Source: Girardia tigrina (lineage: Eukaryota > Platyhelminthes > Tricladida > Dugesiidae). From it: 64,000 nucleotides of DNA. Location of the stretch: positions 4,967-68,966 of the forward strand of contig MQRK01240841.1 in the NCBI GenBank assembly GCA_001938485.1, written 5' to 3'. Below the pieces are notes generated by a model. The model was not told the origin of the DNA and searched no databases. It saw only the letters and a program-made list of their open reading frames with translations. The stretch's first letter is position 1, and every line of letters begins with the position of its first letter. The position numbers and the translations under genes are program-made. This document shows positions 35,420 through 46,109 of this stretch, piece by piece.

Positions 35420-37146
35420 TTGACAATCCCAGCCATAAAAGCCATAAGAATTTTTTTTAAATCTAGCATAATACAACAAATTACGTAACAATTTTTTTCA
35501 AAAAATTTTGGAAAAACAAGTTAATTAATGATTCATTTTATAGATTATTCAATTTTAAACAACTTTTTTGAAGTAAACGTATGCCCTGAAATGAACAGTA
35601 ACAAAGTTATTTAATAAAAACAATATTTATTATTATAAAAGATTTTAATAGTGAGATCCTTCTGAAACAATTACATTTCTTAATCGTCGCTCAAAGTTGT
35701 TTACAACTCTTTTTAACATTTCAGGAGTGATCTCTCGAATCCTGGCTTCAATTCGATTTTTTAAATCTTCCAAATTAACAACTGCAGTTCCATAAATACC
35801 ATCCTTTATGAATCTCAAAAGAAAATAATCGCATGGATTCAAATCAGATGAATAAGGAGGCCAACATATCCCTTTATCAGTAAATTTCTCTGAATCCAAT
35901 CCTATTATTCGACTGTCAAAATGTTCTGAAAGATAATCTAATACTTCGCAGGTTCCTTGCGGTCTAGCACCATCTTGCATGAAATAAAAGTCGTTTATTT
36001 TTCCCAAACCATACAAATAAGGTACCACTTGTTCTTGAAGAATGTTTAAATAAACCATTGATTTAATATTTTCAGAAAACATAACCGGTTCAATAATCAT
36101 TTCTGAAGATAAACCACATCAGACAGTTAATCTTTTAGGGTGCAAGGGTTTAATAATGGAATAATGTGGATTTTCGGATTTTCAAATTCTACAATTTTGC
36201 TTATTAACTTATCCTTCCATTTGAAAGTGCGCTTCATCTGAAAACAAAATCTTTCCGAAATCAATATCGTTATTTTCTGCCATTGTCAACAATTGATTTG
36301 CAAATTTCAAACGTCTTTCACCAGAAAGTTGATTTATGGGTTGATCTTTTTGAATCTTGTATGGAAATAAGGACAATTCTTTCTTGATAATTCTTTGTAC
36401 CGATGATTTGATGATATCCAGTTGCTTACTTGCCATTATAATCGATGTTGAAGGGCTTTGCTTGATCAATTCCTCAATTTTCTTAACATTTTCTTCGACA
36501 ATACTACTTCGCTACCAAAAATCATAAATTAGTCAAATACTCTAAAATAATGATAAAAATAGTTCAATTCATTTTAAATGCCTTTACTAACCTTTTAATT
36601 GTCTTTGGATCTATATTGTGGTGATTTCCAAACTTTTTCTTGAATAATTTAACCACTTCTGATGGTGAATTCGTATTACGATAAAATAAAACCATAAAAC
36701 ATCGTTGTTCTGTAGAATATCGGTTCATTTTCGCTGAATAAAGATGAAACTTGAACACTGTCGAAACTAAAACACACTCTAAATAAACAATATGGATTCT
36801 AGGAATCAAAATTTAATTACAAATTGGTCGATTTATTGTTTTAATCGATGAAATTAATTTAAATATCGATAAATCAAAATTTTTAAAACTTATAATTTAT
36901 TGAATAACTTTGTTACTGTTCGTTTTAGGGCATAAGTTTACTTCAAAAAAGTTGTTTAAAATTGAATAATCTATAAAATTAGTCATTATTTAACTTGTTT
37001 TTCCAAATTTTTTTGAAAATTTTGTTACGTAATTTGTTATATGATGCTAGATTTAAAAAAAAATTATTAGTCATTATACAATATATAGACCATTAAATTC
37101 AATTTAACATCAAAATTAGCGAAGGCATACCATGTGGGACACCCTG
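35420..37146 (-). mobile_element. Long-TIR mariner relative with near-complete decayed transposase
   Basis: Inverted repeats of about 165 bp (35460-35625 against 36905-37060, sharing CAAATTACGTAACAA and CAACTTTTTTGAAGTAAAC) enclose a minus-strand transposase. The right tip reads CAGGGTGTCCCACATGG inward and is flanked by TA; the left tip is eroded. The transposase has a helix-turn-helix part (36564-36809), a middle part ending FGKILFSDEAHFQMEG (36209-36469) and a catalytic end YFMQDGARPQ ... WPPYSSDLNPCDYF (35645-36100). The last two parts share one frame, separated by three stops (two of them TGA where tryptophan is expected). Between the first two parts, TTAAAAG|GTTAGT and TTTTTGGTAG could bound a small intron, or a piece has been lost. 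The second and third catalytic aspartates are 47 residues apart. Confidence 0.8.
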
Positions 37147-37392
37147 TACATTAATATATTGACAATATTACTTTAGTAAATAAATTGGTAAATAATCTTC
37201 ACATAAGTTACCAATTTGATCTTCTGAGTAAGCTGAAAATAACAGAAATAAGAAAAATAATTTACAAAAATAGACATTTTATACACAAACGTTATTTAAA
37301 CCATGATGTACTGTTAATATTATTATTATTATTATTATGAATTTATAAAATATTCATTATTATAATTTATAAATAATTTCTTTTAAATTTAG

Positions 37393-38546
37393 ATATCAAG
37401 AACACAAATAATGCCAAACTATTTTGTCTATTTCATTCAAGTATGAATACATTTCTCTGTAATCTAGCATTTCTTCATGTTTTATGTTCGAGTCTCGATA
37501 CATTTTTTCGTTTACGAAATCCAAGACTTTATCTTGACAGTCAAAGACCCCAAACTACATTCCTCAAAGTTTCCGCACCTTGGATTGTCACAACAATCCA
37601 AGCTGCCTGCCAGTTGACAATTAACAATCAAAAGACTGTAACAATCGAAAACTCACTTTGCTTAATTGACGATGGAAACTTCTTGATACTGAGAAGTGTG
37701 ATATCTTATGCAGTTCCATTAGTCGTTTGTGTGATTTTAATAATATTACAGATCATTTATTTAAGATTTCTTACATCAGTCAGTATTGCTAATTTAGAAT
37801 TTCTTTTACGATCTTATTCTTTGAATAAAATTAACGAAAAATGTGAGTCGGATGAAACCTGTCAACTAAATGCATTCGACAATAGTCAGTCTAATAATGA
37901 GATAAATGAAAACGAAGAAATGATTTCCGAAACAAACGTTATGGATAGTTCAATTTCCAGAGATCCTATTAACCCTATTCTACAATCGCCAAAATTAGTA
38001 TCAGCAAGTACATCAAGAATATTGAAGCATAATTGCCCAAAGCACGGTCTTATTTCTTTTCCAGTAGTTATTCAAGAGTCTCCACAAATCATTGATTTGA
38101 CTTCAACATCCAATCTTCTGACAATGAGTAATGATAGAACAAAAAGCACTCTTCATAAATCAGTATCTTTTGAAATGCCAGACATAACAAATTTAGCTAA
38201 ATCTGCTGAAACAATTGCTGAAATGAGAAACAAAGAATCCTCTAGATATTCTTCTAATAAAAAGTCATGGTTGAAAATGTATAAAACTGAGCAATTATCA
38301 ATAGCGATGAATATGATAATGTGTATTATATCAATTGGTGTATGGTCTCCTCTCATATTATCTACATTGGCTTACAAATTGTGTAAAGAATCTCCTTGTA
38401 CCATTCATATCTTGGTTGACCGGATTAATGATTTCGAATGGTGGGCATATGCTGGGGGATTAGCATATCCATGTATTTTTCTGTTTATAGATTCCACAAT
38501 ACGAAAATCACTTAAATCATATATTTGTGCTCATTTTAGAAAATAA
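37393..38546 (+). CDS. Class A GPCR, exon 2 (TM3 to C-terminus)
   Basis: This is the second and last coding exon of the receptor begun at 14039; it starts after AAATTTAG and completes a split tyrosine codon. TM3 runs from C124 to D148 (CLFHSSMNTFLCNLAFLHVL), exactly the 24-residue spacing between the disulfide cysteine and the DRY aspartate. Here DRY reads DTF, so the arginine is missing. TM4 has W176, the second loop has C202, and TM5 has P221 (ISYAVPLVVCVILIILQIIY). Then comes a long hydrophilic third intracellular loop of about 170 residues, rich in S, N and T. TM6 has W430-S-P432, the third loop has C443 and C448, and TM7 (WWAYAGGLAYPCIFLFID) carries YPCIF instead of NPxxY. The C-tail is short and basic. 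Long third loops are typical of biogenic-amine-type receptors, but the ligand cannot be told and TM3 has no amine-binding aspartate at the usual place. AATAAA signals follow at 38691 and 38780. Confidence 0.85.
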
Positions 38547-39060
38547 TATAATTATTTAAAACATCGACGAAAAATCAAAGTGTATATAAAATTTATATCA
38601 GTCAACATCAAAAGAAATTACTCCTTCAATATTGTAACTTTTGTCATAGATGTTGTGACTTTATTCGAGTTTCGTTTGGATTTTTTTATAAATAAAAAAG
38701 TTTTTTCATTGTCAGAAATAGATAAACATTTTATGATTGATTTTAATATACTTAAATTTTGGGCTTTTACTAAACTAAATAAATGTATAAATTGAAGCTC
38801 ATAAGAGAAGCATGAGTTATTTGTACAAACATTTATTAGGATTTGTGTTCTTTTCAATTTATAAAATTAAAAAATATATAAAATTACTTTCAAAAATGTC
38901 TTAAAAATCGACAAAGTAAAAATGTACACTAAAACAAATTTTATTTTTTAATTTTTTTAATATTTGTATTAATTTTATTTTTTAAATATTTTTTAACAAT
39001 TTTAATTTCAATCTGAAATTTTAAAAAACACAACTTTTGATGTATCGCTTCATTTTATGA
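38547..39060 (+). other. Receptor 3' flank and likely 3' UTR, AT-rich
   Basis: Candidate polyadenylation signals lie within 250 bp of the stop. The short open frames here are unremarkable. Confidence 0.4.
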
Positions 39061-39069
39061 AAATTAAAA

Positions 39070-39300
39070 AATTTCGATAATACTCTCATCGACCCCTACT
39101 CAGTTTTTTTAAATATTTTCTTCACATGTTCCTCACATATTTTTTCAGAATTATCTTCAAGAACAAATCTTATACCATGTAATCTTCAAATGACTTTATA
39201 TGGTCCCTCGTATTTTTCTCGATCTTGAATTTTATATTCAACAAGTATCTAAAGTATGACTAATATGTAAGTCAACCAATTTTACGTTTGCCTTATCAAA
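39070..39300 (-). mobile_element. Ty3/gypsy integrase C-terminal fossil
   Basis: The minus strand reads YKIQDREKYEGPYKVI, then RLHGIRFVLEDNSEKICEEH and VKKIFKK. This is the same C-terminal pattern (DRYEGP...RLHD...V...VKPF) as the copies at 1-471 and 63229-64000. It is a small broken fragment without neighbours of its own element. Confidence 0.65.
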
Positions 39301-39930
39301 AACATAGTTTAGTATAGCTATAAAATATTTGTATTTTTATGGAAGTAGAATGAATAATTTAATAATACTCAAGACCATCAATAACGAATGTATATTTTTC
39401 CTGATATGTTAAATTGTAATGTTCATGTACGAAGAATGAATTTTACTTAGGTCGTTAAACTAGAATCACCACTAAGGATATCCTTAAGATGTGAACGGAA
39501 TAGTAATGGAAGAATCAAGATGACATCTGACCAAGATTGCATATCTTAAAATAATATTAAGTATACGACTTTATAATGACTAATTTAACAATAAAATGTT
39601 GTATAGACATTTGTTACATAAATATATACAATAAATTATACATTTAAAGTAGACTCCTAATTACAATGGATTTGTTGAGACTTGATGATTCATTTATTGC
39701 AAGTATCTTTCCGTTGGCATTGATCTCTCCAAATTTCGAGATTTCCCAATGTATCCATGAGTAATTTATATTATTTTTGGAATATCCAAATTATAGTTGT
39801 ATAAATGAAAAAATAAGATAACTTTAATTAAATGTGATAAACAATTTTCTAATATATTTATTAAGTTTTCAACTCTTTTTTTTTAAATTGAATTGTTTTT
39901 AAATTAGTTGATCGAAATATCTTCCTTTAA
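39301..39930. other. AT-rich DNA, nothing recognised
   Basis: No supportable feature. Confidence 0.4.
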
Positions 39931-39931
39931 A

Positions 39932-40842
39932 CAGTGTCCCTCAGAATAAAATAACAGTTCTTTATTTTCATGTAATTTAACTTTTTTTACAAAATTTACC
40001 AAACAGAAAATTCTGGTCTGTTTGTTCTTTTTCATATTTTAGTCGTTGAGGACTTATATTAAAAGCAAATTTGTTAGAAAAAATAACCTATTTTTCCGAA
40101 GATTATTATTATTGTACAATATAAGTTATTCAATCTACCATCTTAGAAAGAGACTCATGAATGTTTTCATTCAATTTGCTTCATTTTCACGTCTTTTTCT
40201 CATTTATACGCATCATCTTTTAGACGCTGAGACAATGAAGGTGATGATAAACAGCTCAATGTTAATGATCATTTGAGAATATTTAGACTCATATTCATAG
40301 CATCCAAATCAACAACAGTTTGTATTTTCCTTCAGTTTGCCTTAGGATTTATCAAAAATCGCATCGTGAGTGCTGTATTGATTCGATCAGGAAATTGTCT
40401 TTTTCTACCACTTTTTTCCTATTAATTGTGATCAAATTTGATCAGCTTCTTTTTATTTATTATTATTCCTGATGTTGTTAGGCGAGGAATATCTATATCA
40501 GATAAAATTCAGATCTGTTTCATCGTATGATTTTTTCAATAACTGAATAGAAGATAGTGGGTGGCGATCCATAATTTTAGAATCTAGTTAAGTTCTATTA
40601 ATGATCTGTACAATTTATACTTAGAAATAGAGCTTTATTTGTATATTACAGTTAATTTTATTCAACCAAGTGTTTTAAATATTTTATATAGAAAATTCAT
40701 TTTTTATTAGATATTTTTATTGCAAAATCTACGCAATGTTTGAGTCTGCAACATGCGAATTTAAAGATAGTTTGATTTGGTAACTTTTGTAAAAAGTTAA
40801 TTTATATAGAAAAGTATTGATGGACTAATTTGAGAGACAATG
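39932..40842 (-). mobile_element. Old Tc1 element related to 42094-43457
   Basis: The left end CAGTGTCCCTCAGAATAA and the right end (GGACTAATTTGAGAGACAATG), TA-flanked on the right, are decayed versions of the terminal repeats of the Tc1 element at 42094-43457. The ACAAAATTTACCAA segment is still readable. The minus strand at 40190-40370 matches that element's transposase N-terminal part (AACAACAGTTTGTATTTTCC against AACAGCAGTTTGTATTGTCC). About 450 bp have been lost compared with the younger copy. Confidence 0.75.
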
Positions 40843-40849
40843 TATTTCG

Positions 40850-41935
40850 TTATCCTTCATAGTTTGTTCAAAGTGTTAATGGTCGAAAGAAAACCTTATC
40901 TTTAACATCTAAGTATGGATTTTTCTATTTTTCCTCTTATTAATAAACAAGAAATAATTATAGATCAAGAATTATGAAGAAAGGTTTAATCTTGGATACT
41001 AGAACATACAAAGTACAGGACAAACAAAAAGCATGCTATTTTTTCGAAAACAATTATCAGGTTTTATTCAGTCGCTGAACCAGTAAACTATCAATAAGCT
41101 GGTGCTATTTAATCTCTTTATTTTTGCAATGGCACTGCATCAACAAATATTGGTGAACTAATCCAAGACAGAATTGTTGCTTCAAATTCTTCTATAAAAT
41201 TGTTTTATTTGTTATGATAAGCAAAAGCAAAAGTTGCATTTTCTGTAAATGATTTTGTAGCCTCAGTATTTTTATACACTTAAAAAAATTTCAAAGTTCA
41301 AATTTAAAAACGAATGAATTTTAAAAAACAAATGTGCCGAAAGATAGAAATCAAAATAGAATTAGCAAGGAAATCAATTTTTGATAAACCTATTTGTAAA
41401 TCATTAAATTGCTGCTGTCGAAACCATATTTTATCATGATCCAAATTTTCTAATTGGTAATTTGTTTCCAAATTTACTCTTATATTTAAATGAAAGCCAT
41501 TTTGGCTTAGCAACTTTTAATAGTTCACGAAATGATTTAGTTTCGAGCAACTCTGGAAGCTAACCCTGAATCGAAAATATTCCATATGAAAATTGCGACA
41601 ACTAACCCGACAAAATGTCGCGTGATCCGGTTGGAGGCGTCCCAGAAAAAAACAATGAAGAAATCAGCTCTTTGAGGTTCTCTATGTGACACAAATCAGC
41701 GGACTTCGACTTGTCCAGAATACTTAAATACTGATTTTTGGTCGATAACCATTTCAAAATTTGTTAAACTTGAAACTTTAGAGTCGTTATTTTGTACGGA
41801 CGGATTGTCGCCGGTAAAAAGATTCAAATTGCAGATAAGTTTGCATTTGAAATTCTTGTATCGAGCTTTGTAAGATGGATTGACTATTTTTTTAACGGAA
41901 TGCTACAAGAACCGTTTTTTTGCATTGAAAGACAG
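40850..41935 (-). other. Unresolved coding-like region
   Basis: From 41935 down to about 41300 the minus strand has several open stretches with non-random composition (YKARYKNFKCKLICNLNLFT, NFEMVIDQKSVFKYSGQVEV, FRELLKVAKPKWLSF, LDHDKIWFRQQQFNDLQ), interrupted by stops. This may be a decayed gene or element. No family was recognised. The rest of the interval is A+T-rich. Confidence 0.3.
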
Positions 41936-42093
41936 ATTAAAATTCGAATTAAATTATTTCATCCATTTTGATTATTGAAAAGGTGGAAAAATGACATAAA
42001 ATGCAAGTTACCCGCAAGAATTCTCCAACTCTGCATATTAAATTTTTTTCTATTGATTAAAATCAATATATATATATATATATATTAAATATA

Positions 42094-43457
42094 CAGTGTC
42101 GCTCAAATTAATCCGTCAGTACATTTTTTTCATATTATTTAAATTTGTACAAAATTTACCAAGCCAACCATTCTTGAAATTTTACATATAACTAACTTAA
42201 AGATTGAGTCAATTTATCAATAAAAATATCTCATAAAAAATAAAAATTGAAATATTTATGTAAGATTTTCAAAAAAAATTGGTTGCTCAATTTAATCCAT
42301 CATTACGTCATATCAATAAAATTTTATCATATCTGTAAAAGTTTATTAAATTATAATTACATTATTGTTTAAGAAACCAAGATAATAAAATCCTAATAAA
42401 ATTTTATTAGAAAAAGACAGACCGAATAACGGTTATTAATATTTTATGGGTGCTCTTTTTGCATCAATACAGCTTGAATTCGTCGAGGCATACCATCGAT
42501 GAGACCATGACAAGCAGCCTTAATGTCCGGATCATTGCTCCATATATCTTTTATTATATTTATGAGTTCTTCTTTGGTATTTATATGTACAATGTGAACT
42601 TTTCTTTTGACAAAAGCCCATAAATTCTCTATTGGAGAGAGATCTGGGCTATATGGAGGCCATTTTAAGACAGCAATGTTCTGGTTTTTTAAAAATGAAG
42701 TTCCAGACTTGGACTTATGACACGGCGCATTATCCTGCTGAAAAATATCAATCCCAAATGAATGGCGTTCATTCATTAGGGGTAACAGGTTCTTTTTAAG
42801 GATATTTATGTACTTTTCTCAATTCATGGTTCTTTCAACTATTTCTAAGGCTCCTGTTCCATCTTTTGAAAAGCAGCCCCAGACCATAATTCGTTTAAGA
42901 AATGGTCGATGTTGCCTTGTGTGTTCATTTTGAATTAGTTGACCTTTTCTTTTTCTTATATATTGTGCTCGTGGAGGATTCATCGGAAAAAGAACCTAAA
43001 ATTTAATGAAAAAAAATATTATGTAATATAACCATTATTTATTCTACCTTCTTCCAAAGAAAAACATCCCACTTTTCGTACAATTTACACCATTTATATC
43101 GTACATCCTTTTGGCGCTTAGACAGTGAAGGTGGTATTAGAGGTCGGTATGAAGATAAACCACTTCTTATTAATGATCGTTTGATGGTATTAAGATTCAC
43201 ATTCATGGTATTCAAACCAACAGCAGTTTGTATTGTCCTTGTGGTTGCTTTAGGATTTATCAAAGCTTGAAAAATTTTTTGTAAATCTTGCACAAATATT
43301 TCAATTTTTATTTTTTATGAGATATTTTTATTGATAAATTGACTCAATCTTTAAGTTAGTTACATGTAAAATTTCAAGAATGGTTGGTTTGGTAAATTTT
43401 GTACTAATTTAAATAATATGAAAAAAATGTACTGACGGATTAATTTGAGCGACACTG
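42094..43457 (-). mobile_element. Tc1 element with ~190-bp inverted repeats, comparatively young
   Basis: Nearly identical inverted repeats begin CAGTGTCGCTCAAATTAATC and extend about 190 bp at each end. TA lies on both sides, and the element length is 1,364 bp. The minus-strand transposase (about 43293-42444) has a second helix-turn-helix (LNTIKRSLIRSGLSSYRP), WKK then VLF..SDES for the first catalytic aspartate, GCFSKDGTGALEIVE, FQQDNAPCHKSK and PPYSPDLSPIENLW. The D-to-E spacing is exactly 34 residues (DD34E). The first helix-turn-helix is absent, so the N-terminus is truncated. One stop (before EKY) and one frame change after SDES make this copy inactive. A 52-bp GT-AG segment (42996-43047) interrupts WKK|VLF and may be an intron. 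Confidence 0.9.
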
Positions 43458-43459
43458 TA

Positions 43460-44185
43460 TACTATAATTGTAGCAGGCTTCTACACAGTCAACTATGTAA
43501 ACAGTTATCAGTCATAGTCTGGAGATTTTTATTATCAATATATATGTAATAGTTGTAATACTTCATATATTTTGAAAAAACTTTCATGATCTCTGTAAGA
43601 GAATCCAGAAACATAATAGTAAAAAAGAGTAGTAATAAAGAAAAACATTTTGAAGATGTCATAAATACTGAAAACTTCAAAGTTATGTGTACTTGATTTA
43701 ATAATTATTTTGATAGAGTGGTATTAAGAGCATTTATATAAGATTGCCTAGTGCACTCTTTAACTAATTTTTCTAGTAATTAATATTTTCAATACCAAAA
43801 CTTTTTATTTCTTGTCTTAAAAAATATTCGTATTTTTGAATTTTATTAAAATATTCGTTCACAGTTGATAAAATGCGAATTTTGATGGTTGAATGAGTAT
43901 TTTCCGTTTAGTTTCACTGCAAATTTTTTCTAATTCACTTTAGAAATATATAAAATTTTATTTGAATAAAAAAATAAATTACTCCATTTACTTTAAAAAA
44001 AATTGAAAGATATGCAAAAACAAATAAATTGGATATATTTTTTTATAAATTTAGAAAAAAACTTTTACATGAAAGCCTTTGCTGGAATAGAAATTTTCTT
44101 ATAAAACAAAACTTATATAATAATTATTGTTTAACATAATAATTATTTCTTTACTGAAAAAAATTACTATCTGAATTCAATTAAC
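43460..44185. other. AT-rich DNA, nothing recognised
   Basis: Only short unremarkable open frames. Confidence 0.4.
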
Positions 44186-44189
44186 CGAT

Positions 44190-44690
44190 TCGTGGCCATC
44201 CAGTATTTTATTTTCATGTTTCATCATTTCCTAAGATTCACATGTGTCCTGATCCTCTATGAGGTTAGCGTAGACAAAATAGATTGTTCTTTTTTACCCA
44301 AATTTTTCTCCACTAACGTTTAAATGATTTTGTCTGATTTTCTAAATGTTACTGTTTGGTCGCTTGACCCATTTCTCCTTTCTATCAGTTCTTTCATAAT
44401 ATCCCGTATGAATTTTACCTTTAAAAAAGCCGCTATTAGTTTCTTTTCACATCATCCCTCAGACGTAGCTTCATATTTTATAATTGCATCCTTAATCAAG
44501 GATTACTAATCTTGTATGGTGTTACAAGTAAGATTTTCCTCTCTTCTGAATATCCAATTGTCGTCCCTCTCCTGTTGACGGTCACAATGAATGCCTCTAC
44601 TTCTATCTCGGATCCTTCAAATATCTCTGATGTTCGGAATCACGTTGTTATGTGTCGCCATATTAAGAATACTAATATGATTTTAACGCG
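44190..44690 (-). mobile_element. Ty3/gypsy gag fossil
   Basis: The minus strand reads FRTSEIFEGSEIEVEAFIV, then YSEERKILLVTPYKI and further gag pieces. These align with the gag at 9103 (PETFDGSEHKLEEFQ, KERKIILVTPYL). It is broken with several breaks. The plus-strand open frames here are shadows. Confidence 0.7.
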
Positions 44691-44944
44691 TTAATTGTCC
44701 TCAAGACAAATATTATCAAAACATAAGTAATTTTGCATTATACGATTGATTAAGAATCTTTATTCAATTATCTACACAAATTGGAACCTGGAAAATCTCT
44801 AAAAAATATGATAGGTTAAAATTATAATAAACATTAATTATTTTAAAATATCAATTCGGTTTATTTATATAAAAATTTAAGATAAAATTTATCAAATTAT
44901 TTAAAATTTTGAAATGATAATAAATTAAATAAATTTAAATATTA

Positions 44945-46101
44945 GGTTGGTCGAAAAATAATGGCGGTTTTTGAGCTTTATACTTTGTTTATCTACTTTG
45001 ATATGTATATAAGTTTAAATGCATTAGTGTTAGATATTATTTGAAATCTTANNNNNNNNNNNNNNNNNNNNNNNNNNNNNNNNNNNNNNNNNNNNNNNNN
45101 NNNNNNNNNNNNNNNNNNNNNNNNNNNNNNNNNNNNNNNNNNNNNNNNNNNNNNNNNNNNNNNNNNNNNNNNNNNNNNNNNNNNNNNNNNNNNNNNNNNN
45201 NNNNNNNNNNNNNNNNNNNNNNNNNNNNNNNNNNNNNNNNNNNNNNNNNNNNNNNNNNNNNNNNNNNNNNNNNNNNNNNNNNNNNNNNNNNNNNNNNNNN
45301 NNNNNNNNNNNNNNNNNNNNNNNNNNNNNNNNNNNNNNNNNNNNNNNNNNNNNNNNNNNNNNNNNNNNNNNNNNNNNNNNNNNNNNNNNNNNNNNNNNNN
45401 NNNNNNNNNNNNNNNNNNNNNNNNNNNNNNNNNNNNNNNNNNNNNNNNNNNNNNNNNNNNNNNNNNNNNNNNNNNNNNNNNNNNNNNNNNNNNNNNNNNN
45501 NNNNNNNNNNNNNNNNNNNNNNNNNNNNNNNNNNNNNNNNNNNNNNNNNNNNNNNNNNNNNNNNNNNNNNNNNNNNNNNNNNNNNNNNNNNNNNNNNNNN
45601 NNNNNNNNNNNNNNNNNNNNNNNNNNNNNNNNNNNNNNNNNNNNNNNNNNNNNNNNNNNNNNNNNNNNNNNNNNNNNNNNNNNNNNNNNNNNCCCTTTGT
45701 CCGGGATTGGTCAATCGAAAAAGTCCCATCCTTCTTCATGATAACGCTAGACCTCATATTTCAAAAGTGACTCTTCAAAAGCTTAATGAGTTGGGCTATG
45801 AAACCCTGATTTATCCACCATATTCACCAGACCTCTCGCCAACGGACTTCTACTTTTTCAGGCATTTGTACAACTTCCTACATGAAAAAATTTTCAAAAA
45901 CCTAAATGATAATGCCTTCCAAGAATTCGTCGCTTCGAGAACCGATGCATTTTATGCTGATGGAATAAAACAACTTGATTCTCGTTGGAAAAAATGTATT
46001 GATGCCAATGGTTCATACTTTGATTAATAAACTTTTGTTTCTGTGAATTTGTACGTCTTTGAAGTTTGTGTCCCAAAACCGCCATTATTTTTCGACCAAC
46101 T
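44945..46101 (+). mobile_element. Mariner (DD34D) with intact ends, interrupted by an assembly gap
   Basis: Inverted repeats GGTTGGTCGAAAAATAATGG and its complement at 46101 (one mismatch at the tip) are flanked by TA. The tips resemble Hsmar1-type mariner ends. The readable 3' half of the transposase (45693-46027, open to the stop) has ILLHDNARPH, YPPYSPDLSPTDFYFF and FYADGIKQLDSRWKKCIDAN. The spacing between aspartates is 34 residues, as in mariner. The final stop is 74 bp from the end. The gap hides the 5' half, so intactness cannot be judged; the visible half has no break. Confidence 0.9.
45052..45692. other. Assembly gap (641 N) inside the mariner
   Basis: A run of N. Open frames that span it are artefacts. 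Confidence 0.99.
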
Positions 46102-46109
46102 TAATATTG

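Larger units (their letters stand above)
14376..37392 (+). other. Receptor intron of about 23 kb, filled with mobile elements
   Basis: The intron runs from GTAAGT (14376) to AAATTTAG (37392). Phase 1 at the donor and two leading bases at the acceptor join to a tyrosine codon, and the reading frame stays open. From 14376 to about 17330 it is A+T-rich with nothing recognised. Further in it holds all the elements listed separately between 17340 and 37146. Other stretches without a recognised feature: 17515-18540, 22000-23970, 24530-25200, 26810-27530, 31085-32010, 32660-33375, 34840-35415. Confidence 0.7.

Noticed and set aside
37320-37338. ATT trinucleotide run just before exon 2
   Set aside because: An ordinary microsatellite in the intron; it does not affect the acceptor at 37391-37392.
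44993-46027. Long frames of 226-328 codons spanning the N run
   Set aside because: Most of each is unknown sequence. Only the 3' mariner transposase part after 45693 on the plus strand is real.
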